64,000 nt of DNA from Lepeophtheirus salmonis (taxonomy: Eukaryota > Arthropoda > Copepoda > Siphonostomatoida > Caligidae), in NCBI RefSeq assembly GCF_016086655.4, contig NC_052136.2, positions 6,696,001 to 6,760,000 of the forward strand. The letters run 5' to 3'. Each line of letters begins with the position of its first letter. Position 1 is the stretch's first letter. The notes under the pieces were generated by a model that did not search any database, was not told the origin of the DNA, and saw only the letters and a list, made by a program, of their open reading frames with translations. Below, piece by piece: positions 35,940 to 47,900 of this stretch. A program made the position numbers and the translations under genes.

Positions 35940-38270
35940 AATCATTTTACGAATTATTGGAAGTTTTATTTGAAAATAAAATTTCAATAAAATAAATAAA
36001 AGAATTGATGCACAGTTTAATAGTTATATTAGGTTTTTGATGTGAAGAAGAACTCACACACTCTCACTTTCTTCTTCTTTAAATAATGTAATTTCGTAGG
36101 GTGATACTGAATCCTTTTAAATGCTTAAAGAATAAGATTTAATTAATGTTATTAGGACTATTTTATTACACTCTCAGTAATATAAATATATATATAAAAA
36201 AATATAAAATAATCTATGTACAATGATTAATGTACTCTTACTAAAATGCTTATCGAATAAGATATTTCTTTTTATATGTTATTCAAGACTATTTTATTAC
36301 TCTCTTAATTATATAAATATATAGGAAAATAATTATATTATTAGTTTTTTACTTAAATCTACTCGTAACTACATCTATACCAAAAATAATGCCTACATTT
36401 TTTCTTTGAAGGTAATTGAATAACGCAACAGACCAATAAATGATGAAACAATATGACCATTTGTTCTATTTACTTTTTTTTTAAATTTCTGATGCGTCAA
36501 CATAAAACAATTAATGATCAAAAATCAAGAAAAGCTGAAAATCCAAGTTGGTTTTTATAAATTCATATATACAGACAGTTCCATATTTCGTAGACATATT
36601 TTGAGTTAGTTCTTGCCTTTGTTTTCAAATTTATCATTTGGATTAAAACACTCCTAAAAATCAATTATGTTTTATAACTTTTATTTGAGTTAAACCCTTC
36701 AAATAAAATAAATTCCCCATTCCTTTATAATATGTTACGCTCAATTTGGGCTACTTGAAGTGTACAATTTACAGCACCTCCAAAGGTTTAATAATAATGA
36801 TTTGTTCATAAAAGTTGATGATAATACGTCATCATAGACTATAAATATAATCTATATTCAATTTTGAGAAAATCGCTTCCTTTTGTGTTCATGGACCACA
36901 TATTTTACTCACGAAATATTTTTTATTTTATATGATTAATTATTAGGAAAGTTCTACAATTAATTTATATATATTTCTATTTGATGTAAAATATCATTTA
37001 TTTGAGCAGAATTCCATATTTACAACTCTATTTGATAAAAATTGTTTATTCGTAAATGACTACTTTTTTGTGTGTATTAGAGTGGTTCAATTTTTGTTCG
37101 AAATGTTGTGAAGCATCATATAAGAATTATATATAATGTATTTATTAAAGTACAAGCTGGAGTACCCAAAGTTCCTCGAAGTTATTAAGTGTCAACAGAC
37201 ATCAAGACATACTTCCCTTTCTTTATATAGATTTATACTCCCAACTTCTTTTTTTTAATGACGTACTGAACTTTACCTTGTGATACATTGTGATCCGATT
37301 GTCATATAGCTACCACATTGTAACCTTGATTGTATCACACAAACTTTCTTCTGAAAATAATCAGATAAAAGACCCAAATCGGTTTTTAGTTTGCTAATTC
37401 TTCCCAGCTATGGAATTATTATTCAATAATTGTTGGGAATTGTTCATGGCTTAAAATGAACATACATATCTTGCAAAAAATATTATATTTTTCAAGGTAA
37501 TACCAGCATACTATATTGTTACTTTGTTATATAATTTATTTTATAAAAATAACAAAATAATTAAAAAGGAGAAAGACACCCCCTAATTGACGTCACGAGG
37601 GATCGATTTGACTTTATTACTTGACTTTTAATCTGAAGAAACTCCTGTATCCATACTTTCTTTTCTACAACGTTATAACCTGATCTAAAAAATAATAATA
37701 AAAGGCGAGTACTTTGGTACAATAAATAAAATGTAATGATTTGAATGTTGATTAGGCTTAGCAAGCAGCATATGTAGTTAAAGCTCAGTACGTCATATTA
37801 AAAAAGAAAGAAAAAGGGTGTATATCAATATTATTGTTATGGCCCTCATTTAGGACAAGGACCGACGGTTTTGTCCGGTCCCATCCACTCATAATTTACG
37901 CATGAAATACCAGTTCCACATGTAAAAATTCCAGAAAAACTCCTTCTCAAATGTGTCACATTCCTTATATACTTATTCGGATGTATTTTCGGATGATTTG
38001 AAAGCAATGAAGGGTACTCCCATGAAAATATAACTCAAGGATGCACCGATTATACCCTAAAAATCTTTAACTACCCGCAAGATTTGATACATTACGGGAA
38101 CATTGCAACTAAGGAGTTGTGAAAAGATAAGAGTTATTGAAAAAAATGAAGAAGTAATCAATTATATATCTCCAGCATTTTTGTTCCCAGTAAAGATAAA
38201 ATTGCTGGTGTCAAAAGTAGCCTCTGTAACCTCACAAGGCTCTACCCACCTACTTTTTTGAGAACTCTTT
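35940..38270. other. AT-rich sequence, nothing recognised
   Basis: No gene or element seen except a GGACCGACGG repeat fragment near 37860 and TGACGTCA at 37588. Confidence 0.45.
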
Positions 38271-38329
38271 AAGCAATCTGATGTAAAAGCCCCAGATCTC
38301 TTGCATGGACCCTCATGGACTAGAGGCAA

Positions 38330-38540
38330 TTGGCAAAGGCTGTTTCTTTAACTCCTCCAGATCCAGTTTGGCCTTTTTAAGGGAGCTCTTCTTCCTTTCC
38401 AACGTTTCGGACTTGTGGACAGTGTAGACGGTGGCCCTGGAGACGCCCAACTGCTTGGAGTGTGCGAATGGAAATTCGTAGATAACGTTCATTTGTCATT
38501 TCCTCGACTTTTGCGTAAGCTAGAAAACTCAGGTTTTTCA
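38330..38540 (-). pseudogene. mariner-type transposase helix-turn-helix fragment
   Basis: One minus-strand frame reads SKQLGVSRATVYTVHKSETL and then a lysine-rich stretch ending in a stop. The Q-L-G-V-S-R-A-T-V-Y core is the second DNA-binding helix pair of Tc1/mariner N-terminal domains. A frame change separates it from the upstream MKNLSFLAYAKVEEMTNERY segment. No TIR was found. Confidence 0.55.
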
Positions 38541-38624
38541 TCTAAATAATTGTTTATGGTTAAATATATCGAAATATGAATGAATTTCAATCACTTAACT
38601 TTCATTAATTATTGAATTCGTAAG

Positions 38625-39139
38625 TGCTCCGTTTTCAATGGACCCCCCGCTAAATCTTTTACTACATTTCTCACTCCAAAGGGAATATATACAAATCCCC
38701 GGACCCCAATGGGGTTATGCTCAACAAATGATAAATATTGCTCTCGAACAGATCAAACTATTTCAGGACTTGATGGCAGGTTTAGGCGCTGTTACAAATT
38801 ACCCTGAGCTATCACAAAGAACTTGAGACGTTTCTGAGTGCTGTCTTGAGCATGGCTTTACGTTATTCAAAGATAAGGTCGACATCAGGTCTACAATGAT
38901 ATTCGCAGGATTCGAATTACCGATGATACAGAAATCACAAACAACGAAGTTCAACATTGGAGATCACATGCTTGTTCAAAATACACGAACCAGACAATGG
39001 GGCAGGGAAGGAGTCGTAACTGCTGTCACTCCTATTCGGCACTTCTACAAAATCATTGTTGATGGAAGAACTTACATTATAAATGAAACATTCCTTAAGT
39101 TAATGACTACAGTAAACCCAGGAATACCTTATGTATAAA
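38625..39139 (+). pseudogene. Gypsy-type LTR retrotransposon remnant: RT fragment joined to integrase C-terminal end
   Basis: 38625-38790 reads SVFNGPPAKSFTTFLTPKG and TPMGLCSTNDKYC, the Gypsy RT region usually PMGL-x-x-AGDEYC. After a frame change, ECCLEHGFTLFKDKV and IFAGFEL correspond to the segment following the catalytic YxDD, which is missing. At 38930-39139 the same frame runs straight into FNIGDHMLVQNTRTRQWG and YKIIVDGRTYIIN, the SH3-like integrase C-terminal domain, and stops at TAA. RNase H, the catalytic integrase core and the YxDD box are absent, so this is an internally deleted copy. Confidence 0.75.
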
Positions 39140-39206
39140 ATTTATTATTTTTGTATTTTTTTTTTGGATTATATATATAAATATTCTAAATATATCTTGA
39201 GGGGTG

Positions 39207-39580
39207 TGTTAGCCTATTTACTGTTTATTTTTATTGTATATATTTATTTCCTACCTACTTTTTGATATTATAATAAATTCAGTAGCACATACACTACACA
39301 AAATAAGCTAAAATTACAAAAACAAAGATTCACCTGTGGAACTGAATCAGTTCTGTACGTTCCCTAAAAACGAATGCTTCCTGAACAACACATCATTATT
39401 AACAAATCCCAAATAAAGACTTGAGATTATACGGTAAAAAAGAACTCAGTTTTATCTTTTACCGATTGACACTGCTTCTTATAAGAATCTCCATCCTCGT
39501 CCTTGCAGGGAACACTGGGTTAAAGGACATCCTGTTTTAATGCAATATCAAACGCAGTCTACTCAAGAGAATTATTAACA
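39207..39580 (+). repeat. Probable 3' LTR of the Gypsy remnant
   Basis: Starts TGTTAG immediately after a short purine-rich tract (TTGAGGGG), 67 nt after the integrase stop, as expected for a polypurine tract and LTR boundary. It contains a TATA/AATAAA-like stretch near 39270 and could end in TTAACA at 39580. No 5' LTR is present to confirm the ends. Confidence 0.4.
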
Positions 39581-39584
39581 TTTC

Positions 39585-41100
39585 ATGGGGAATAACTTTA
39601 TATGTATGTCATTGTCGTAACGATGTGTTCAAATGGTTTGAATAAAAGTTGTTTTGTAGTTCAAACGGTTTAAATAATAGTTGCCTTGGATGACATCAGC
39701 AAAATAATAAAAGCTCACTTATTTATTATCATATTTAAAAAAATATAAGTGTATCCGTTGAAATATTTAAAATGACGTCAGCTCAGATGCAGTTTCTTTT
39801 CTTTCATAATACAGCTTGCGTATAAAGAAGGTTTTTTGGATTGCTCAACACTTGCAGGAAGTTGCCTTTTACACATTAATGATATCAAACAATTTTTAAA
39901 AAGATATTTTACTATAGAGGTTCTGATTTGCATAATTTGGAAATATACCAGTGAAGCCCAACATTTTGAAAACAAAATTGCATATCCATAGAAGTTTAAT
40001 GTGTGTATTTTTTATCAGAATGTTCACTGAGCTCTATCAAATTTAATTCTGCTCTTTGTAAAAAAAAAGAAAATGATGAAAAGGATTTTAGGCTATAACT
40101 CAAATACATTCTTTTTATTACAACAATAAAATGTTGTTCCTTTTTACCTCTGCAATCAATAGGCTTTTTAATTTAAATTTTGTTAGTTATCATTTGAGTA
40201 CCTTATTTTACTTGGAGCTTTTGAAGTTTAGTGCCTCCTTTATGCGTATTATTATTCATGTTTCTCTTGTTCTTTCTTAATTCTAGATCAAATATATTAT
40301 AATGCAATATTTACATAGCTGTTTCTTCACAAACATATATATTTATTTTAATTCTTTATTGATATAAAATATTTTATATCTATTCAAAATATTCTCCGCG
40401 AAATTTTTTTTATTGAAATTTGCTTGAAACTTTTTCGTGGATTAAAAAAAAATCACTTATGCGGTCGTAAATATCGTCCCATCAGTTACTACTACTGGAA
40501 TAAGGTATCAAGATTAATACTTTTCAAAAAATAATAAAAATATGTTAGTCCAGTGCTTGGAAGTTATCATTAAATTAATTTGATGCTATTTTTTGATCAA
40601 CACAAAAATAGCACAGTTTAAATTCACTTCAATACACATGCATAAACCTACATATAAGCAGCAAAGCAAAATAACAAAAACAAGTCATAGTCACGAAGAT
40701 CATACTTATAAAAAGATTGCTAATAGTTCTACTTTCATAGTAGTAAGTAATTTTTTATTTGATTTGTGGATAAATATTTAATTTGGGGTTATTTAAGATA
40801 AAATAATAACTACTCGTAAAACCTAATTAGGCTACTGGAATAATTAATAATCAAATATTATGTATGGTATTTTCGTCATTCATATTTAATCTTGACCAAA
40901 TAATTATTATTTGATTCATGTAAACATGCCATATATGTCATTTATTAGACACAGTCATATATTTTTGTATTTCTATCAATCCAATGATTCCTTTTCAAGC
41001 TGCTTAATTCATGATATACAGATGATTCTATCAAAAATAACTTTATGAAAAAATGTGAAGAAAGATTTATTATTAATTTTTTTTATAATAATTCATTTAC
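39585..41100. other. AT-rich spacer, nothing recognised
   Basis: Frames of at most 65 codons without motifs. TGACGTCA occurs at 39773. Confidence 0.45.
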
Positions 41101-41104
41101 AGAA

Positions 41105-41830
41105 TGTAAAAAAGAATTACACGTTAAAATTTATCTCTGATCATAAATCAATTCTTATAGAATTTGAAGTTACGAATGGAAGAAGACACAATAAAAGATG
41201 GATTTGGAACCGTTTATTCTGAAAGACAGTGTGTGCCAGGGAAAAAATGTTGATGTAATTCTAAACACTAAGTTTGGGTAGGGGAGGTAATGAAGATTTC
41301 AAATGAGTAGGAAAACATGTATAAAGACTTTGAAAAATAGTGATAAAGTCCTTTACATGTACAAAGCCACACAAAAGAAAAAAAAAGAATTAAAAGTATA
41401 CTCTCCACAAAAGAATTAAAGTCCGAAAATATGGTCTCTAAGATTATTAATAAAAATTATAGGGACAGTGATATCAGAGCAAAAATTCAATGAAATTGAC
41501 CAAGTAGGAAAAAAAAGTACCCTCTTCTTAAAGCATTTGCAATGCAACAATCATCCTGTTGGGAATGTTTATTTGATAATAAAAAGGAACTACAAGTTAG
41601 TTACTCACCTGTTAACACGATTTTTACAGACTAATATAAAAATTCAACGAATGTGGAGGTTGCTCTGAGGAAATAAAAGTAAGGTTCGTTTGAATGAATA
41701 GGGAAGAGTTAGCTACAAAATTCAACCAACATGTATTTTTTCATGAATTATATGGCGGAAAAACATTCCCTAGTTATTCAGAGACTAAATAGGTAATATC
41801 CAAATACTACATTGACACATGTTTCTCCAT
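41105..41830 (+). pseudogene. L1-like non-LTR retrotransposon fragment, endonuclease end and RT N-terminal part
   Basis: About 41144-41225 reads ISDHKSILIEFEV and KRWIWNRLF, the C-terminal end of an apurinic-type endonuclease domain (SDH followed by W-x-W-N). Downstream, 41468-41668 has SEQKFNEIDQVGKKSTLFLK, matching the gekst-FF-x-L-x-K region before the RT, and around 41720 FNQHVFFHELYGG matches the F-x-x-FY-x-x-LY motif. Frames change between these blocks. The right-hand continuation lies beyond the mariner-type sequence that ends near 42796. Confidence 0.6.
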
Positions 41831-41989
41831 TCGTCGGTGAACTGACAATTTTCGCTTCTACTTATTGATCCATTACAAACTGGAAAAAACAGTGTTTGGG
41901 ATCCACATTGACCTCACTATCGTTTACCCTGATGCCTGTCCTCGTCGTACAACTATCTTTCAGTTGGCTGGCGAGGTCTGGAATGACAC

Positions 41990-42796
41990 TTTAAGGCTCA
42001 AGAAAGGTGTTCCATCAGGACACTTACAATATTGCTAAAGAAAAAACCCCAATTGAGCGCTCAAGAGGTCTGGGCGGAGCTTTCCCTACCCCCATACGGT
42101 TTTTAGAATCCTAACTGATATCTCCGCTTCAAAAAAATCATCAGCGTATTGATACCCCATTCTCTTTCTTGGGCTAAAAAGGATGAGCGATTGTAGTACT
42201 TTACAGCCCTGATTATGCTCTTCATGGACTAGGGGAAGCAGTTTTTGGATTCCTACCTGTATGTAAAAGACAAATCCTGATTCTACTTGGACAGGAGCGA
42301 GCAGACCCCAAGGACCAGGAACCATCCACTGCTCGTCCAAAACAGACACCGATCCTGATGGGCTTTACATGTAAACCCAAGCGAGTTTTGTCCAAACCCT
42401 GCCTGCCGGAACCACAGTTAGCCACGAGATGTGATAGAGTACCTGCAGACGACAGGAAAGTGGTTTACAGCCTAAAGAAGAACAAAACTCTCTAGAAGGA
42501 ACTTCTGCTCATGTGGAATAACGCACGTTCCTCCATAGCCAACGCAACCAGAAAGTTTCTTAACGCGGAGAAAGGTAGTAACGATCAAACAATGTCCCTA
42601 CAGCTTGGATCTTAATCTCTGTGACCGATTTATCTTCCGTAAGATGAAGCACCTGCTCCGGGATTACGATTTTGAAAGCAATTGGAGAACCATAGAACGA
42701 CATTATCCAAGCCGGATGAGACTATTTGACATGGTTGAGTACTTTTTTAAAACTTTTGAATGTAATTTTTTGTCTGAATGGGGAATTACTCAATAA
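41990..42796 (+). pseudogene. mariner/Tc1-type transposase relic inside the L1-like element
   Basis: The last block (42588-42796) reads SLDLNLCDRFIFRKMKHLLR, the PYSPDLNLCDRF motif around the third catalytic residue of mariner-like transposases. Upstream frames read WNNARSSIANATRKFLN, in the place of the DNA-x-H block, and LLKKKPQLSAQEVWAEL near 42020, typical of the inter-domain linker. The frame is broken repeatedly. Its position between two halves of a retrotransposon suggests insertion; the left edge is uncertain. Confidence 0.6.
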
Positions 42797-43131
42797 TTTC
42801 CGAGCAAACAATAAACTTAATGATTATCAAAAAACATATCAACGATAAAGAAATTATTTTTGCTATCAAAACTGTAACAAAAGAAACAGATCACCTGGTA
42901 TACTGAAAATAAGTTTTAGAACATATCAAATGTTTGCAGACGAGTTAGCACCGATGTTAAAAAATGTATTTATACTTATTATTTTATGAAGATTATTGAC
43001 TCCTTTTTCTAAATGCCAGTATCCTCATAAATATTCCAAAAAAACACAAATACCACCGTTTTGTCATAAATTTAAGATTAATAATCCTATACAGCACAGT
43101 TTATAAAATATTTGCATTTTAAATACCTTTA
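42797..43131 (+). pseudogene. L1-like non-LTR retrotransposon fragment, RT entry region
   Basis: Resumes the element at 41.1-41.8 kb. It reads INDKEIIFAIKTV, a one-base frame change, then PGILKISF and ELAPMLKNVF, the region normally containing KSPGPDG and the following helix. Near 43070 RLIILYSTVYKIFAF corresponds to RPISLLN-x-DYKI. Stops and shifts make it non-functional and nothing recognisable follows 43131. Confidence 0.55.
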
Positions 43132-43134
43132 AGC

Positions 43135-44680
43135 TTAGGTTTTGAATATTTTATTAATATTTGTGTGAGTCGATATATTCTTTATTACCCTAATATAACA
43201 TGTTTCTAGTATTTTCAATTAATTAAAATAAAATATTTTTATAAAAAATTTATTATTTTTTAAATCGTTATTTATTGCGAATTAATATCAATGGTACGTA
43301 AATTAATGGGGAGAAAATAATAATGATTATATACAATAAATTTATTAAAATTCGTTAAAATAATGAAAGAATGTAATAAAAAAAAACTACATTAGGAATA
43401 AAAAAAAGTAATTCAAATGTAAAAGTTGATTGTAAATATCAAAAATAGTGAAAGTTATAATGATAAATTCCCGTGAATGAGTTAACTTAATTTGCAATTA
43501 CAAATGTAGGAAGTTTTATTAAATTACTGAAATATTGTGAAATAATCAAAATTCAAGGTTTATACACATATGTATACTAATGATCTCGCTTTGTAGTAAG
43601 TTAATTTACATATATTTATTGCATTTATATAAATTTGATTAGGCTTGTAAGTTTGGTTGTTGTTGGATACTCGAATAATGTTAATTTTATCTGATAAAAA
43701 TCTTCATCATTATTCTTTTAATTCTTCAGGAGAAAAAATGTGTTTGATTACAGAAAGTAACATAAAATGTTGTTTTTTTTACCTTTAAAAATAATAAATA
43801 ATGTGCTTTTAACCATTTGCCAAAGATAAAAGATTAGATTTATATGGCGTAAATTCGGAGGTCGAATATAAAAATTGTCAACACTTTTACACTGATACTT
43901 TTTGTCTTTTTGTCCTGATTTCTGATTCCAAAATTGACATTTGACAACATTATTATTATATTTGTGCATACCGTGGGATCGACTAATCTTCAAACACTAA
44001 ATCTACTCAAATGAGAAAAAAACCTTCTAAAGTACAGAAAAAGGGATTATAACATGAAATAATTTAAAACTTATAAATACATAATATGTTACTTAAAAAC
44101 TCATTTTTTGAGATTGAAATATTGGAATGAGTTTATGAAATTAACGTTTCAAATTTATATTTTCATATTATGGATTAAATAAACATGAATTTCTTATTAT
44201 TTAATCTAAAATAAGCTAACTACACTCATACGAATCCATTTTCATAACGGGAGTTTGTTAAATTCTGAGATTAGAAACCCAGTTTTACTTTTTGGAATAT
44301 ATTATATTGATTTCAGAACCTATGAATTTTCTTGTGGTACTACAGTATAACTTTATTAATAAACTAAAACCAATGCAATAATAATTTTTGAAAGGCTATT
44401 CTGCATCATTTTTAAAATTGGTATGGCACCAAATGTCTAAAAATTGCCCATTTTGATCTTAAAATGTCTTTTTTTCATATTTTAAATGACATGAGAGATC
44501 TGAAATATTGAGAATAGTACTTTCTTATGTTACCATTTAACTCAAAAAAACAAACATTATTGCAGTCAAAAAAAATTACATCAATTATAAACTAAAGTTT
44601 CTTTAAAAAAAGGAGAATGACTATTTCATCACTTCAAGGGATGATTGATGGACTAATCTCTCTGGAAAATAGATTTACAA
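43135..44680. other. AT-rich sequence downstream of the protease gene
   Basis: No supported gene. The 81-codon minus frame at 43993-43748 has no recognisable motif. Confidence 0.45.
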
Positions 44681-44684
44681 ATAT

Positions 44685-44690
44685 TTTATT
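44685..44690 (-). terminator. Candidate poly(A) signal AATAAA of the protease gene
   Basis: AATAAA on the minus strand 173 nt downstream of the TGA, the first canonical hexamer I see after the stop. The hexamer is frequent in AT-rich DNA. Confidence 0.4.
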
Positions 44691-44862
44691 CAAACAAATA
44701 AACGTCCACATTATTTAATTAATTAGGATATAAAACTATTAGACTATTTATATACAAAAAAACATTATTATTCCTTATAGATATTTGAAAAACTTTTATC
44801 CACTGCTTCGACAAATATACACAGACACACTAAAAACATCTTTTTTATGCCATATACGTGTC

Positions 44863-44988
44863 TCAATTGCTTCCAAATTGGAGCCCAGTGATATGTTGAA
44901 TCCAGTCTATAAATTTAAAGACAAAAACTTGTCCACTTGGATATCCCAGTTCACATCCATCAAATGCTCCAAACGACAAAATTCCTAC
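44863..44988 (-). CDS. CUB-serine protease exon 7 (C terminus)
   Basis: 126 nt after a TTATTAG acceptor, phase 0, ending in TGA. It encodes VGILSFGAFDGC, PSGQVFVF and KFIDWIQHI, the standard S1 C-terminal strand and helix, and closes the protein at 533 residues. Intron 6 before it is 1.5 kb and has no recognisable content. Confidence 0.9.
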   Translation of the reverse strand, partial: VGILSFGAFDGCELGYPSGQVFVFKFIDWIQHITGLQFGSN

Positions 44989-47900
44989 CTAATAATAATT
45001 AGATATACAGATGTAAAAAATCAAAAATTGTCCAAAAATGAATTACTTATATAAGAAAATCTTAGTTAGAGAAAAAAATCGCTTTTTATCATTAACACTC
45101 TTATTTTTTTATTATTATTTTTTTTTCTAAATCAATCAATCTTTTCGTGTTTCTATGGAAAGTTCTTATTAGTGAAGGAAAATATCATTTTAGGATTTAT
45201 TACGAACATTAGTACCTTTAATTTTAATTATAATAAAATGTGGTCATAGCTATTGTGTGTAAAACGAGGTATAAATAAAATCAAACTTAATAAAAATATG
45301 TTAAAGGAATGGAATTTAATATAAATCTATTAACAATGCAAATATATTTTCAAAGGTCTTGAAAATCTCTGAAATTTATAAAATAAACCTATTCTGCGTA
45401 TAATTATTACTGTACAATGTAAATCTGATTAAATCAAGGATTTTTTTTTCCAAATTTTTTTAATAGTCTCTCACTTCAACTTGCTCAATTTTTATCTAAT
45501 TAAATTTAAAATTTGCGTATAATTTAATTAAAACTTATTAATTCTACCTTTTAAATTTAGATATACAGTCCCTCAAAATGCTTACAGTAATAAATAACAT
45601 CAATTTGTAAAATTAATTTTAAGTATGCTGGGAAACTATAATATACGCTATAATAAAAAATCAGCTTGGGAATTCAACAGGTTGACCACTAATTCAAATT
45701 TGAATAAAATTGTATATTTATAACTAAATATTAAAAATATTATTTCAATATTTTACGTAAAAATCATTAAGAATTTATTTTTAACACTATAATATGTTTT
45801 ATTCAACCTTACCAATTTTAAAACCCCATATCTTTAAAATTTATTTAATTAGATAACATGCACAATTTTTTTTTCTATACGTAATCTGTATGACTTTTAC
45901 GAATTTACTAATTAGAAGATATTTCTATACAAAAATTATCTTTTCTTTCTTTTCTTGATGTAGAAAAGTTTAATGACCAGGGCCAAATTTTACGTTTAAT
46001 CTTAAATAAGTACCCTGGCGGGTTGGATTTACAAACTTATCTTTTCATAATAGTGTAGGTTAGTATGTTTAGTTTACAAAAATTTAGTTTGTGTTTCTGT
46101 AATGACGTAATTATTCACCGTCGTACGACATATTTTATAACTTAAATAATTGGCCAAAATCCAACACAAAATAATCGGTAATTTAAGAGAAAAAAAAAAG
46201 AGTGTGTATATTGATTATTTTATAATATTTCACTAATTTTAACTGTTTTAATTCAATATTACGAATTCATAAAATATATATTTTATTAATATAAAAAAAG
46301 TTTTAAAAAGTTAATTTTTTTATTGATAAAACTTCTAAGAAGATCATTTGTTTCCAATTAGACAATCTCAATTTATATTTCTTTTGACAACTGTCCAAAA
46401 TAACTTAAAAAATACTTAGGTATGTAAGATTTATATAAAATTATGTGTTATAATATTAACTAATGCAAAGTTGGAGGATTTAATCAAATTTATTTAGATT
46501 AATCAACAATAATTATTTACCTGAATGTAAGAGCCTTTCTCATTCTTTACCAATGCAGGTCCCCCTGAATCCCCATAGCAATCTCCTTTTCCATTTTTTC
46601 CAGACGTGCACATCATATTTTCAGTAAATCCTATAAATAATGATTAAATTTGACATTTATTGTACTTTTTACATTACCTGGACCATAAATCCTCTTACAA
46701 ATTTTGTTGTCCATAACTTCAACGATCACTTCATTAAGCCCATCAGGAAAATCATCGTCTAATGAAGAATAAAAACAAACAAGGGCGATTATTATAGTTA
46801 TATATAAAAATGTCAAAGTTCGACAAATTTAATTAGGATTTTGAAATTTATATATTAAAAAACACACCTAAATTTAAGCGTGTTTTTACTTCACTATTCA
46901 TAACCTGATTTTCATTACTGTTAAAATTAGCATTAGTTGCTTTTCGTTAGAAATTAGAGTATGGAAAGAGAGGGGCTAGTTGATACAATGTCCACTTTTT
47001 AAAATAATAAATAATTTACAATATTTGGCTCTACATTTGTAATCCTCCTATAATTTCCAACCATTTCAACGTGTAAGTTTTGGTTGATTTTGAATACTAA
47101 AAAAATAGAAAAAGAAATATTCTTCCTTTTATATATACCAGCAATAGGTCCTAGCTTTGCTTGTAAGTCATTAATAGGCTTAGAGTTGAATAAGGGATCA
47201 ATATCGGAGACTATATGCACTTACTATATTAGGAATTGAATTTGAATTTATTTCCTTCCCTCAAGGCTCCTGGCAGTTGATCTAATAAAGTGCCATCACA
47301 GATAAGCTATTCTACTCTCAAAAATCATTTAAATTCTTAGGATTACCACTTTAATTTTTGATATCGGCAGATTATTTTTATACAACTTTCTTTATACATA
47401 TAAGCATAGTTAAAAATAATATTATCCGTCAGCATGTTTAAAAAAGAATCAACCAGAGAGTTTGAAAAATGTTTGGGCAACTTTAATCGAGTATGGATTT
47501 AGCTCTGGTTTCTTTATCCGTGTTATTCAGGACAAAGAAGGCTTTTTATCTTCCAAAACCATCATCTGGCTGTACAATAATTGAGTTTGAACTGCATGCC
47601 CCTAGATCACACAATATATTTATATATTATTAAAATGTGCTCTTGGAAATGTCGTTTGAGATTGACTGGTCCTTACAATTTTTCTGCTAAATGTGTAATA
47701 GGAACTCTTAATGGACTTAATCGTCAATCAACCTTGGAATTTCTTAAATACTCCAAAGATGGAGTTGTGAAACTACAAAAGGATTTAGATAAGTTTTAGA
47801 CAATGGTATCCTATTACTTGGAACCTATACCGCTGATGTGATCAATGGACTCAGAACTTCTGAAATCCCAAGGGAAGAAACAAAGAGAAAGGTTGAAAAA

